Source: JANXQG01 sp963824275 (GTDB lineage Bacteria; Planctomycetota; Planctomycetia; Pirellulales; Thermoguttaceae). From it: a DNA stretch of 64,000 bases. Location: positions 558,001 through 622,000 of the forward strand of contig CAWGOT010000001.1 in assembly GCA_963824275.1 (NCBI GenBank). The letters run 5' to 3'. Under the pieces are notes generated by a model, which did not search any database, had not been told where the DNA came from, and saw nothing but the letters and a program-made list of their open reading frames with translations. Made by a program: the position numbers and the translations under genes. The first letter of the stretch is position 1; every line of letters begins with the position of its first letter. Of the stretch, positions 7,500 to 16,800 are shown one piece after another.

Positions 7500-9495
7500 C
7501 CCCGTCAAGGAAAGCAACCACGTGATGGATAAGGAACTTGAACCGATCGGACTCGATACGCGGGCCCCCGCCAGCCAGCGCTCGCGGACCGCCGAGCTGC
7601 TCAAGCATGCCAAGGCGCTGGGCAAGCAAATCACCGTGACCATCGACGGCAGCCCGGTCACCGTGCCTTTGGGAACGACCATCCTGGAGGCCGCGCACGA
7701 GCTGCAGATTCGCATCCCCACACTCTGCTTTCACGAGGACTTGTGCCTGGCGGGGGTCTGCCGGATCTGCGTCGTCGAGATCGACAACCAGCGGACGTTG
7801 CAATCGGCGTGCAGCTATCCGATCACGACGCCGATCCGCGTGACGACGCACACGGCCAAGGTCCGCCGCGCCCGCCGCCACGTCCTGGACCTGCTTCTAG
7901 GCAGCCATTACGGCGAGTGCTACACCTGCACCCGCAACGGCCATTGCGAGCTGCAGTCGCTGGCGGCGGAATACGGCGTGGACCTCTTCCGCTTCGGCCA
8001 CGTGACCAAGCAGCGGTACGCGGTCGACGCCTCGAGCCACTCCGTGGTCCGCGACATGAACAAGTGCATCCTTTGCCGCCGCTGCGTGCGGACCTGCATC
8101 GATTTGCAGGAGGTAGGCGTGCTGGAGGCCCTGCACCGCGGCTACCAGACCAAGGTCGGCACCTTTGGCGACAAGCCGCTGGCCGACGTGGTGTGCATCA
8201 ACTGCGGGCAATGCATCAACCGCTGTCCGACCGGCGCCCTGCGGGCCAACGACCTGACCGACGAGGTGTGGGAGGCCATCGACGACCCGGCCAAGCACGT
8301 CGTGATCCAGACCGCGCCCAGCCCTAGGGCCGGCATCGGCGAGTGTTTTGGCCTGGAACCGGGCCACCCGCTCACCTTCCAGATGAACACGGCCCTGCGG
8401 GGCTGCGGTTTCGATCGCGTGTTCGACACCAATTTCGCCGCTGACCTGACGATCATGGAAGAGGGCGTGGAGTTGTTGCTCCGCCTGTATCGTGCGCTAT
8501 GTCCGAGTCTCCCCTCTCCTTCCGGGAGAGGGGCAGGGGGTGAGGGGGGTGAGGGTGCCGTGCTGCCGCAGTTCACCAGTTGCTCGCCGGGTTGGGTGAA
8601 GTACCTGGAGCACTTCTTCCCCGAGTTCATCCCGCATCTTTCCACGGCCAAGAGCCCTCAGCAGATGTTCGGGGCCCTGATCAAGACCTACTATGCCGAG
8701 GTGAATCACCTCGATCCCAAGGACATTGTGACCGTGGCCCTAATGCCTTGCTCGGCGAAGAAGTTCGAGTGCAACCGGCCCGAGATGTGCGCCAGCGGGT
8801 TCAAGGACATCGACTACGGGCTGACGACGCGGGAGTTGGGCAAGATGATCCGTGAGGCGGGCTTGGACCTGCCCAAGCTGGCGAAGTCGGATTTCGACGC
8901 GCCCTTCGGGACGGCCACCGGTTCGGGAGTGATCTTCGGCGCCACCGGCGGCGTGATGGAGGCCGCCCTGCGGACGGCCCTGGAACTGGTCACGGGCGAA
9001 AAGATCGAGAAGTTCTTCGACCACGGCGACATCGTTCCGCTCCGCGGTTTCGAGGGCGTGCGCTACGTCGAGTTGCCGGTGACCAAGGTCGGACCGGTCC
9101 CGGCGATCGTGCAGCACCTATTCCCCGATTGGGATTGGCTGCTGGGCGCGACGCTGAAAGTGGGCGTCTGCCACGGCACGGCCAACGCCAAGAAGGTGAT
9201 GCGAGACATCCAGGCCGGCGGCCGCTTCAGCCAATGCCATTTCATCGAATTCATGGCCTGTCCGGGCGGATGCCTGGGCGGCGGCGGGCAGCCCACCCCC
9301 ACCAGTCCCACAATCCGGGCGGCCAGGGCACGCGCGATTTACTCCGAGGACCATGCGTACTCCGTGCGGAAATCGCACGAGAACCCGGCCATCCTGGAGG
9401 TCTACGAGAAGTTCCTCAGCGGCGGCCCGTGCGGGCACAAGAGCCACGAACTGCTGCACACGGGGTATACAAGGCGAGGGAAGTATATTGCATGA
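7489..9495 (+). CDS. hydA: [FeFe] hydrogenase catalytic subunit HydA
   Basis: 668 residues; ATG 7489 has GGAG upstream. Order: [2Fe-2S] domain (C80, C91, C94, C108), NuoG-like His-Cys3 cluster (H140YGECYTCTRNGHC), two [4Fe-4S] motifs (CILCRRCVRTC; CINCGQCINRCPTGA), then the H-cluster domain. H-cluster motifs are L1 TSCSPGW (363-369), L2 MPCSAKKFE (419-427) and L3 FMACPGGCLGGGGQP (about 588-602), so all cluster-binding cysteines are present. L1 has Ser where many hydrogenases have the proton-relay Cys (TSCCP). With HydB and HydC it forms a soluble NAD-linked, possibly electron-bifurcating hydrogenase for H2 formation or uptake in anaerobic metabolism. A 60-base repeat is inserted in frame just before L1. 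Confidence 0.95.
   Translation: MDSNPVKESNHVMDKELEPIGLDTRAPASQRSRTAELLKHAKALGKQITVTIDGSPVTVPLGTTILEAAHELQIRIPTLCFHEDLCLAGVCRICVVEIDNQRTLQSACSYPITTPIRVTTHTAKVRRARRHVLDLLLGSHYGECYTCTRNGHCELQSLAAEYGVDLFRFGHVTKQRYAVDASSHSVVRDMNKCILCRRCVRTCIDLQEVGVLEALHRGYQTKVGTFGDKPLADVVCINCGQCINRCPTGALRANDLTDEVWEAIDDPAKHVVIQTAPSPRAGIGECFGLEPGHPLTFQMNTALRGCGFDRVFDTNFAADLTIMEEGVELLLRLYRALCPSLPSPSGRGAGGEGGEGAVLPQFTSCSPGWVKYLEHFFPEFIPHLSTAKSPQQMFGALIKTYYAEVNHLDPKDIVTVALMPCSAKKFECNRPEMCASGFKDIDYGLTTRELGKMIREAGLDLPKLAKSDFDAPFGTATGSGVIFGATGGVMEAALRTALELVTGEKIEKFFDHGDIVPLRGFEGVRYVELPVTKVGPVPAIVQHLFPDWDWLLGATLKVGVCHGTANAKKVMRDIQAGGRFSQCHFIEFMACPGGCLGGGGQPTPTSPTIRAARARAIYSEDHAYSVRKSHENPAILEVYEKFLSGGPCGHKSHELLHTGYTRRGKYIA
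8498..8560. repeat. Palindromic repeat inserted in frame in hydA
   Basis: CCCCTCTCC/GGGAGAGGGG palindrome (8511-8533) followed by a G-rich GGGTGAGGGGGGTGAGGG tail. It encodes SLPSPSGRGAGGEGGEG between the helix ending LLLRLYRAL and the conserved LPQFTSC. Family members go directly between these, so this looks like an added surface loop. Confidence 0.8.
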
Positions 9496-9511
9496 CCGGG
9501 GGTATACGGCA

Positions 9512-9841
9512 ATGTTGCGGATATTCCTTGTTGTTGCGGCGTGGCTTTGCCTTGTTGCTTGCGTCGTTATTTTCTTTAACAGTGCGGGAGTATTCCACGA
9601 AATCGAGGCGTTGATTCTGTTTGTTGCGTGGCTTCTGATCTTGTCGCTGGCCGAGATATCCTTCCGCCTTGACACCTACGCCGACCAGAAGCACCGAAAA
9701 CGCCCTAGCGGTCCAGAATGGCCGCAACCGGATTCGTTGGAATTTGTCGCCGATGATCGGAGGCGGTCGGCGGAAGCGGAGTTTGAGGCACTGGCGGACG
9801 CGGCCGCGAGGCAAGTTCGCGGGTCACCGCCAGCCAACTAG
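9512..9841 (+). CDS. Small membrane protein with two predicted helices
   Basis: 109 residues from ATG 9512, 16 bases after hydA. Two hydrophobic helices (about 3-24 and 31-52) are followed by a charged tail rich in E, R and D. No family recognised. Position after hydA suggests co-transcription, but there is no sequence reason to link it to the hydrogenase. Confidence 0.6.
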   Translation: MLRIFLVVAAWLCLVACVVIFFNSAGVFHEIEALILFVAWLLILSLAEISFRLDTYADQKHRKRPSGPEWPQPDSLEFVADDRRRSAEAEFEALADAAARQVRGSPPAN

Positions 9842-9883
9842 ACAGAGCCTGGCCCGTCAGCAAAGCGAAGGAGGAAACGTCGA

Positions 9884-10240
9884 ATGAAAGCGATCGATGA
9901 GAATTTGGTAATGGAGGGCAGCGGCAACGTCTTTGCCGACCTCGACCTTCCGAATGCAGACGATCTGCAAACGAAGGCCGAGCTTACTCGCCAGCTCTAT
10001 CAGCGGATCAAGGCCCTCGGACTGTCGCAGACCAAGGCAGCGAAAACGCTAGGACTGAAGCAGCCGGACGTCTCCAAGCTCATGAACGGCCGGTTTACGG
10101 GTTTTTCCGTTGAGCGATTGCTGGAACTTCTCAATGCCCTGTATGTGGACGTGGATATTGTACTCCGTGCGGGAATGCGCGCGGCGGCGCCGGGGCACGA
10201 TCAAAGTCCTGGCAACTTCGGCATGTCGGGGTTAGGATAG
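9884..10240 (+). CDS. Helix-turn-helix (XRE-type) protein
   Basis: 118 residues. Helix-turn-helix at about 45-75 (LSQTKAAKTLGLKQPDVSKL), in the style of the small regulators/antitoxins annotated as COG5606. Preceded by AAGGAGG. It probably represses its own operon. No adjacent toxin of the usual HigB type was found; the preceding small membrane gene is not one. Confidence 0.8.
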   Translation: MKAIDENLVMEGSGNVFADLDLPNADDLQTKAELTRQLYQRIKALGLSQTKAAKTLGLKQPDVSKLMNGRFTGFSVERLLELLNALYVDVDIVLRAGMRAAAPGHDQSPGNFGMSGLG

Positions 10241-10260
10241 AAGATCAAGGAGTCAAAATC

Positions 10261-10497
10261 ATGAGAGAAAGCGATCGCTACGTGAAGATCGTGGAATGGT
10301 CGGAGGAAGATCATTGCTACGTGGGGAGCTCGCCGGGGCTGATGTTGGGTGGTTGCCACGGCGATGACCAGCAGCAGGTCTTTCAGGAACTCTGCCAGAT
10401 TATCGAAGAGATGATTGAGCTTTATCATCAAGACGGCAAACCCCTTCCTCCGCCTACCGCCGGACGCGATCTGGTGAATACGCTCAACGTGGGTTGA
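10261..10497 (+). CDS. HicB-like small protein
   Basis: 78 residues starting MRESDRYVKIVEWSEEDHCYVGSSPGL, the beta-strand pattern of HicB-type antitoxins, with GCHGDDQQQVFQELCQIIEE as the helix. AAGGAG ribosome site. No HicA toxin is adjacent, so it is an orphan or part of a larger family of HicB-like folds. Confidence 0.75.
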   Translation: MRESDRYVKIVEWSEEDHCYVGSSPGLMLGGCHGDDQQQVFQELCQIIEEMIELYHQDGKPLPPPTAGRDLVNTLNVG

Positions 10498-10530
10498 AAC
10501 CCCCTACCCCGGGTTGAAACCCCCTACCCC
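10491..10530. repeat. Direct repeat spanning two convergent stop codons
   Basis: GGGTTGAAACCCCCTACCCC occurs twice in tandem (20-base unit). The first copy contains the stop of the HicB-like gene and the second contains the stop of the convergent kinase gene. Each unit also has a short GGGTTGAAACCC inverted repeat that could act in termination. Confidence 0.8.
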
Positions 10531-12483
10531 ACCGGCAGCGTGATCTTGAAGGTCGTCCCCTTTCCTTCTTGACTCTCCACTTCCAGTGTCCCGCCGTGCT
10601 GCTCGACGATGCCGTAGCTGACGCTCAGGCCCAAGCCGGTCCCTTTGCCCACCGGCTTGGTCGTGAAGAACGGCTCGAGGACCTTGTCGAGGTGCTCCTT
10701 CTTGATGCCGCAGCCGGTGTCGATGACCTCGACCACAATCCGGGCATCGACGAGGGACGTGGTCAGCATCAGGGTGCCGCCGTTGGGCATCGCCTCGCAG
10801 GCGTTCAGGGAGAGGTTAATCAGGACCTGCTGCAACTGGTTCTTGTCGCCCAACACCAGCGGCAAGGGCTCCGTGAGGGCCTCGACAAGTTGGATGTCCT
10901 GCAGGGCGTCGCGCTTTCCCAGGAGGAGGATGGTCTGCCGCAGCAGGTCGTTGATGTTCACTTGCGTCTTGACCTGCGGCGTTTCGCGGGCGAAGTCGAG
11001 CAGCCCTTTGACGATTTCCCGGGCCCGCTTGGTTTCGCGGATGATCAGCTCCAGGTCCTCGCGGTCCTGGGCATCCATGTTCTCCTTTTCCCGCAGCAGA
11101 TCGGCGAAGGCCAGCACGCCGGTCAAGGGATTGTTGATTTCGTGGGCCACGCCGGCCGCCAGGCGGCCCACGGAGGCCAGTTGTTCGCTGCGGCCGACCT
11201 GTTGGCGGGTGGACTGCTTGAGCAGGTCCTCGCGTTCCTCGACGGCCTGGGCCATGCTGTCCACCGCGCGGCACAACAGGCCCATCTCGCCCGGTGGCCG
11301 GATGCCCACTCGTGCTGAAAGGTTGCCGCCAATCACCTTTTGGCACATGGCCACCACGCGGCGAATGGGGCGGAGCACCAATTCGGTCGCAATCACCAGC
11401 AGCGCCAGGCTGATCAAGGTTGCTGCGATCACCAGCGTCAAGACTACGCCGCTGATCACGTTGCACTGATGGGAGAAGGGGGCCTGCAACAGGCCCACGC
11501 CCAAGACCCCGATCGTGCGGCCCGCCGGGTCCTCAATCGGCTCGATCGCGGTGAGATACCAATCGTTGACCACGAACGCCGGGGCGGACCAAATGCCGCC
11601 GCGGTCCAGCACCTCCTCGCACACGGGACTGCTCAACCGGGTCCCAACCGCGGGCGCCGTCGTTGGTCTCGAACGTGGTGGAGACACGAAGGTCCCCCAA
11701 GAAGATGGTCACCGTGCCGATCTGTTTACCCTGGTACACTTCGTCCCGAAACACCTGCTGCTGGATCGAGTCGACGATCTCGTAATGTTGATTGAGCAGA
11801 TCGCCGCCGTAGAGCACGGCTTGCAGTTGCCCCTGGGCGTCGAGCACCGGCACCGCCACGGCGGCCACCATCCCATCGCTGCGGACGGTGTCGCTGGTAG
11901 GCCGCGCGGTTTCCGTGGGGACGATCCGGATCGAAGCCCTTTGGGCAAGATCCGGCCCCTCGGTCCATAGCCGCTCTCGGGAGAAAACGACGGTCCCGCG
12001 CGCAGTCTTCCGCTCGCCCAGGACGCTGGCGACCAAGGGGTCGGCCGACAGGTCGTCTCCTGTCTGCTTGCCTCCTGACCGGCAAAGGACTCGTCCAGCC
12101 GCATCCAGCAAGGTCACAAAGTCCACTCCTTGGGGTCCCGTCAGGTCGTGCAGCATTGCCTCGAGTTCGGCCTGGTCCTGAGACCTTGTGTCCAGAACGG
12201 ACGGTGCTTGCTCGGGCGTACGATTACGATCTTGCAGCAAGTTCTTGCGTTTCAGGACGGGGGCCAGGGTGCGGTCGCGGGCCGTTCCCCGCAGCAGTGC
12301 GGCCATCACGTCGAGATGGTTGCCGTAGGCGGCGCGAGCCGCATCCAGATTTCGCCGCACCCGCGTCTGCACTTCCCGCATCCAGACATGATTCAAGTAC
12401 TGGAGAGTGATAAAGGAGAAGAGCAGATTTGCCACCAGAATGACCGCGATTACCGTGGCGGTCAGTTTGAAACGAATCGTCAT
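10524..12483 (-). CDS. Cache-HAMP histidine kinase (one frameshift)
   Basis: About 653 residues once the frame is repaired. N-terminal membrane helix (about 5-28), a large periplasmic sensor of the double-Cache type (about 35-295), a second membrane helix, HAMP, HisKA with GVAHEINNPLTGV, and HATPase with DTGCGI and GTGLGLSV. The frame breaks near 11648-11653, where CCGCGGTT would restore the frame as CCGCGCGGTT. The Cache domain suggests sensing of a small extracellular molecule. Position near the hydrogenase suggests metabolic control, but no cognate regulator is adjacent. Confidence 0.88.
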
Positions 12484-12514
12484 GATGACCTCCTGGCCTC
12501 GAGGGAATGTACGC

Positions 12515-12520
12515 TATAAT
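12515..12520 (+). promoter_or_regulatory. Candidate -10 element for maf
   Basis: A perfect TATAAT, 22 bases before the chosen maf start, in the short divergent gap between the Cache kinase and maf. No convincing -35 was seen. Confidence 0.4.
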
Positions 12521-12542
12521 ATCACGAATGGAGTTGCACGCG

Positions 12543-13187
12543 ATGCCCAGCCAAGACCACGCCAAGCTCGTCCTTGCCAGCCGCTCGCCCCGCCGCCGCG
12601 AGTTGCTGATGGAGGCAGGCTACGATTTTGAAGTTGTCGTGCCCGACGAAGCGGCCGAATGCGGGGTCTGCAGCCGGGAAACGGCGGAACAACTCGTGGC
12701 CCGCCTGGCGCGGCAGAAGGCCGCCAACGTGGTCCAGAAGATCGCCAGCCGACCATGGGTACATGCGGGTACCCACGGGTGGGTGCTGGTCCTCGGTTGT
12801 GATACCGTGGCCCAGTGCGATGGGCAAATCCTGGGCAAACCGGCCAATGAAGAACATGCCCGCAAGATGCTCGAGATGCTCAGCGGACGCGAACACCGCG
12901 TGCTCAGCGGGCTTTGTCTCTGGAAAGCCGGGCGCCATGGACCCATGGTCGGCGGCCAGCCCTTGGTCCGAGTGGCCGTCACCCGCCTGAAAATGGACCG
13001 GCTTTCTTGCCAGGAAATCGACGACTACCTGGCCACTGGACTGTGGGAAGGCAAGGCCGGCGCCTTTGGCTACCAGGACCGGCTAGGCTGGATCCAAGTG
13101 GTCGAAGGCAGCGAGTCGAACGTGGTGGGGCTGCCGCTGGAGCTGCTGGCGCAGATGCTGGCGCCTTTTACGCCACCATGTCCTTGA
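12543..13187 (+). CDS. maf: Maf-type nucleoside triphosphate pyrophosphatase
   Basis: 214 residues from ATG 12543 (MPSQDHAKLVLASRSPRRRELL). Maf motifs are SRSPRRRELL at the substrate-binding N-terminus, a GCDTVAQCDGQILGKP core, and KAGAFGYQD near the C-terminus. It hydrolyses non-canonical or methylated NTPs to monophosphates. An in-frame palindromic repeat adds about 11 residues (RPWVHAGTHGW) before the core strand. The 3' end overlaps the convergent HU gene by 20 bases. Confidence 0.9.
   Translation: MPSQDHAKLVLASRSPRRRELLMEAGYDFEVVVPDEAAECGVCSRETAEQLVARLARQKAANVVQKIASRPWVHAGTHGWVLVLGCDTVAQCDGQILGKPANEEHARKMLEMLSGREHRVLSGLCLWKAGRHGPMVGGQPLVRVAVTRLKMDRLSCQEIDDYLATGLWEGKAGAFGYQDRLGWIQVVEGSESNVVGLPLELLAQMLAPFTPPCP
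12755..12786. repeat. Short palindromic repeat inside maf
   Basis: CATGGGTACATGCGGGTACCCACGGG-type palindrome encoding WVHAGTHGW. It resembles the elements at 1045-1076 and 26765-26797 and sits in frame in a surface position before the GCDT motif. Confidence 0.6.
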
Positions 13188-13494
13188 GGCTCTTCAAGGC
13201 CCGGACCTTGATCTTCACCGAGGCCGGCTTGGCGGCGACGTCCCGCAACTGGCCGGGATGGAAGGGATCTTTCACGCCCTTCTGCTCCGGCCTGGCAGCG
13301 ACCGTCTTCCGTTCGATCTTCACCAGACCAGGAATGGCGAAGACGCCTGGGCCCTGAGGGCTGAGATTCTTCTTGATTTCGTCTGCCAATGCGTCAATCA
13401 CCTTGGCCACGTCGTTCTTGTTCAGACCCGAGGCGTCGGCGATGTTTTTCAAGACCTCAGTCTTGCTGGGAGCTTTGGGGGCAGCTTTTGCCAT
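13168..13494 (-). CDS. HU/IHF family DNA-binding protein
   Basis: 108 residues with a lysine/alanine-rich N-terminus (MAKAAPKAPSKTEVLKNIAD) and the HU fold ending ...PASVKIKVRALKSLKD. The beta-arm region holds GVFAIPGLVKIERK. It bends and compacts DNA. The gene converges on maf. Confidence 0.9.
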   Translation of the reverse strand: MAKAAPKAPSKTEVLKNIADASGLNKNDVAKVIDALADEIKKNLSPQGPGVFAIPGLVKIERKTVAARPEQKGVKDPFHPGQLRDVAAKPASVKIKVRALKSLKDMVA

Positions 13495-13849
13495 TGGGAA
13501 TTACCCTCCAGTGCGTGTTTTCGAGTGACTTGAAACATGTTTTAAGGATCTTTGGCAAGAAATGCAACCCGTCTTCGACAAAGAAAGGGCAAAATTCCAC
13601 GAGAATGGTCGGCCGGAATGGCAATTCGTGGGCCGCGAACGGTCAGATATAGCCCTTACGGGTGGTTTAGACTTGTATTTATTGTAGATATCCTCTAGGA
13701 TAAGGAAGTCGCATGCAATTCCGGCCCTTTTAAGGAACTTATTGCCTGCGGCAACTATCCTAGATGGATGCGGCTTTGCCATGGCCGGGACGGCTCGTGT
13801 CGACCCCTTAATCACAGGGCTTCAGGAACTTTACACAGGGAGACGGAAG
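13495..13849. other. Divergent intergenic region, HU gene / giant secreted protein
   Basis: 355 bases that should hold both promoters. The centre (about 13665-13700) is AT-rich (TTTAGACTTGTATTTATTGTAG), unlike the surroundings. No gene or strong repeat was seen. AGGGAGACGG before 13850 is the ribosome site of the next gene. Confidence 0.5.
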
Positions 13850-16800
13850 ATGGAAAAATGGGGAGGGGCACTGCCGAAGATTCTGTTACCAGTCGTGGCA
13901 ATCTCTGTCGCTGCCGTTTGGCCTTTCCCAGTCCTTGGGCAGCGCGTGCGACTGCAGGCGGTGCCGGTGCCCTCGACAGGCGCCGCAGCAGATGACGATT
14001 CTTCTCCGGGGAATTTTGCCGCTCCCGAACGGAACATCATGCAGGCCCTCAACAGGGCCCAAAAGGTGTTGAAAGAAAATCGCTATGGCGAGGCCCTGGA
14101 GGGTCTTAGCCAGATTCTCTCCAGCAGCGAAGACTATTTCTTTCAGCCCGACCGGAAGGTGCCGATTTACCGGAGTCTGAAGGGCCAGGCCCAGCAACTG
14201 CTGGGGCAAATGCCGCGAGAGGGCCTCGACCTGTATGAAGTTCGAAGCGGCGGCGAGGCCCGCGACAGGCTCAATAAGGCCGTCGCCGCTGGCGATGCCG
14301 CGGGACTGGCCGAGATTTCCGCCCGGTTGTTTCATACGCAGGCCGGATACGAAGCGACCTATCTGTTGGGCTTGGATCAGATGGATCACGGCGCGCCGCT
14401 GGCCGGGGCGCTGACACTGAAGCGGCTCCGCGAGGCGGGGCCGGCGGCGGAGGCCTTCGAACCGGGCCTGTCGCTGACGCAGGCCGCCTGCTACTACCAG
14501 GCCGGCATGTCCGAAGATTGCAAGCAGGTGCTGGTGGACCTGAAACGCCGCCTGGGCCCTGGTTCGAAAGGGACGGCGAATTTGCGACTGCAAGGTCGCG
14601 AGGTGGCTTGGTTCGATACGGACAGCGATGCCCCTGCCTGGCTGGCCAGGTCTACCGGTCTGCAACGCATGGCGGCCGCGGTAGAAACCGACCGCTGGGC
14701 CATGTTTCGCGGCGATCCGTCGCGAAACGCCGCCACGCTCGGCGGGGCGCCGCTCTTGAACTTCCGCTGGCGGGTTGACGTGGCCGACGAGCCCTTGAAA
14801 AAAGCCTTGACCGAACTGGAGACCTTTTATCGCGAGCACAAGGTCCCGGTCTTTTCAGGACTCCATCCCCTGGCCGTAGGCGACGTGGTCCTGATGCGGA
14901 CGGCAACCAACGTGCTGGCGATCGACTTCAAGACGGGGAAGCGGCTTTGGCAGACGACCGAAGAGAAGGAACCGAACGACCAGAACCCCAACCGCATCAA
15001 CGGCGCCTTCATCAATGCGCGGTACAACAATAACAATATGACCCAGCCGGCCCAGTACGGCCAGCGGATCTGGGACGACGCCGCCTACGGAACCATCAGC
15101 AGCGACGGCAACCTGGCCTTCGTCCTGGAAGAGCTGCCTCTGGGAGTCGCCGGCGTGCAGAACCAGGCCTTTGTAGTGGTCGGCGGGCGCGGCAGCGATC
15201 CGTCGACTCACGGCATTGCCAATAAGCTGGCCGCCTACGACATTTCCACCGGAAAGGTCCAATGGTGGCTGGGCGGCCAGGATGCGATCGAGCTCGCTGA
15301 CACTTTCTTCCTTGGTCCGCCGCTGCCGCTCCGCGGCCAATTGTACGTGATGGCCGAGATCAAGGATGAAATCCGGCTCCTGGCCCTGGATGCCGCCACA
15401 GGGAAAGTTCTTTGGTCGCAGCAGTTGGCGATGGTCGAGATGAACATCGCCCAGGATGCGATTCGCCGCCTGGCAGGTGTCTCACCGTCCTACAGTGACG
15501 GCGTGTTGATCTGCCCGACCGGTTCGGGTTGCGTGGCAGCCGTGGATCTGGCAAACCATTCGCTCCTCTGGGGATATGTCTATCCCCACCCTGGCGAACC
15601 GAACGTGGGGCAACCGGCTCAGGCGGCGATGATGCGGCGCATTGCGCCTGCAGCAGATGGCCGCGATGATCAATGCCAACGGTCCTGCGTCCCGCTGGCT
15701 TGACAGCACCGCCACGATTGTCAACGGGCGGGTGCTGCTCACGCCGCCCGAGGCCGACGCGATCTATTGCTTGAACCTGGCCGACGGCAAGCCCGCCTGG
15801 AAGGAGCAGCCGCGCGGCGAACATAACTATGTCGCCTGCGTACACAAAGGCGTGGTCGTGCTGGTTGGCCGCAACGCGATCGACGCCATCAAGCTGGAAG
15901 ACGGCAGCAAGGCCTGGGGCCCCATCAACATGACGTTCCGGGGCCGAGGTCTGCGGGCGGGGCTTTTACACCGGCAGCCAGTACTTCCTGCCTTTGAGCA
16001 GCGGCGACGTGACGTGGATCGACCTGGAGTCGGGCAAGATCGCCGGGAGCGTCAAATCCCGCCGCACGCCCCGCCGGGCAACCTGATTTGTTATCGCGGC
16101 CGGGTGATTTCACAAGGGCTGGACGGTTTGGAACTCTATTACCAGGCGGATGTGGCGCGGACGAAGCGGCGCGCCTCCTGGCGGCCAATAAGGACGATGT
16201 GGAAGGGCTTACGCTGCGGGGCGAGCTGTTTCTGGACGCGGGCAAGCCGGCCGAGGCCGTTGCCGATTTCCGCCGGGCCTACAATCTCGATAACAAGTCG
16301 CCAGATAACAATGGGTCCGGGCACGGCCGCACCCGCGAGCTGCTTCGCGACGCCTTGCTGGTCGGGCTGCACGACGATTTCAAGGCGCATTGCGCGATGG
16401 CAAGCGAGGTGGAACAACTCCTGGACGATGCGGCCCAGCGGGCCGCGTTCTTCCGCTATATGGCGACCGGCCTGCAACGCGCCGGCGAATGGAAGCCGGC
16501 CATCGAGTATTATTTGAAGTTGGCCGATCTGGAGGAAGCGAAGCCTGCCCTGGAGAAGATTGAGGAGTCGTATCTCGCACGCCGCGATTGTTGGATCCAG
16601 GCCCAGTTGGGCTTGTTGCGGAGCGAGGGGGCGGGCACACCACGGGCGTCGGCGATCGACGCGGAACTCGAGCGGGCCTTGAAACCGCGTTTGGAAGCCG
16701 CCCTCAAAGACACGAGCGTCAACGGCCTGAAGCGATTCCTGGGCTTCTTCGGCAACCAACCCCAGGCCGCGCCGGCCAGAACCGAGCTGCTCAAGCGCCT

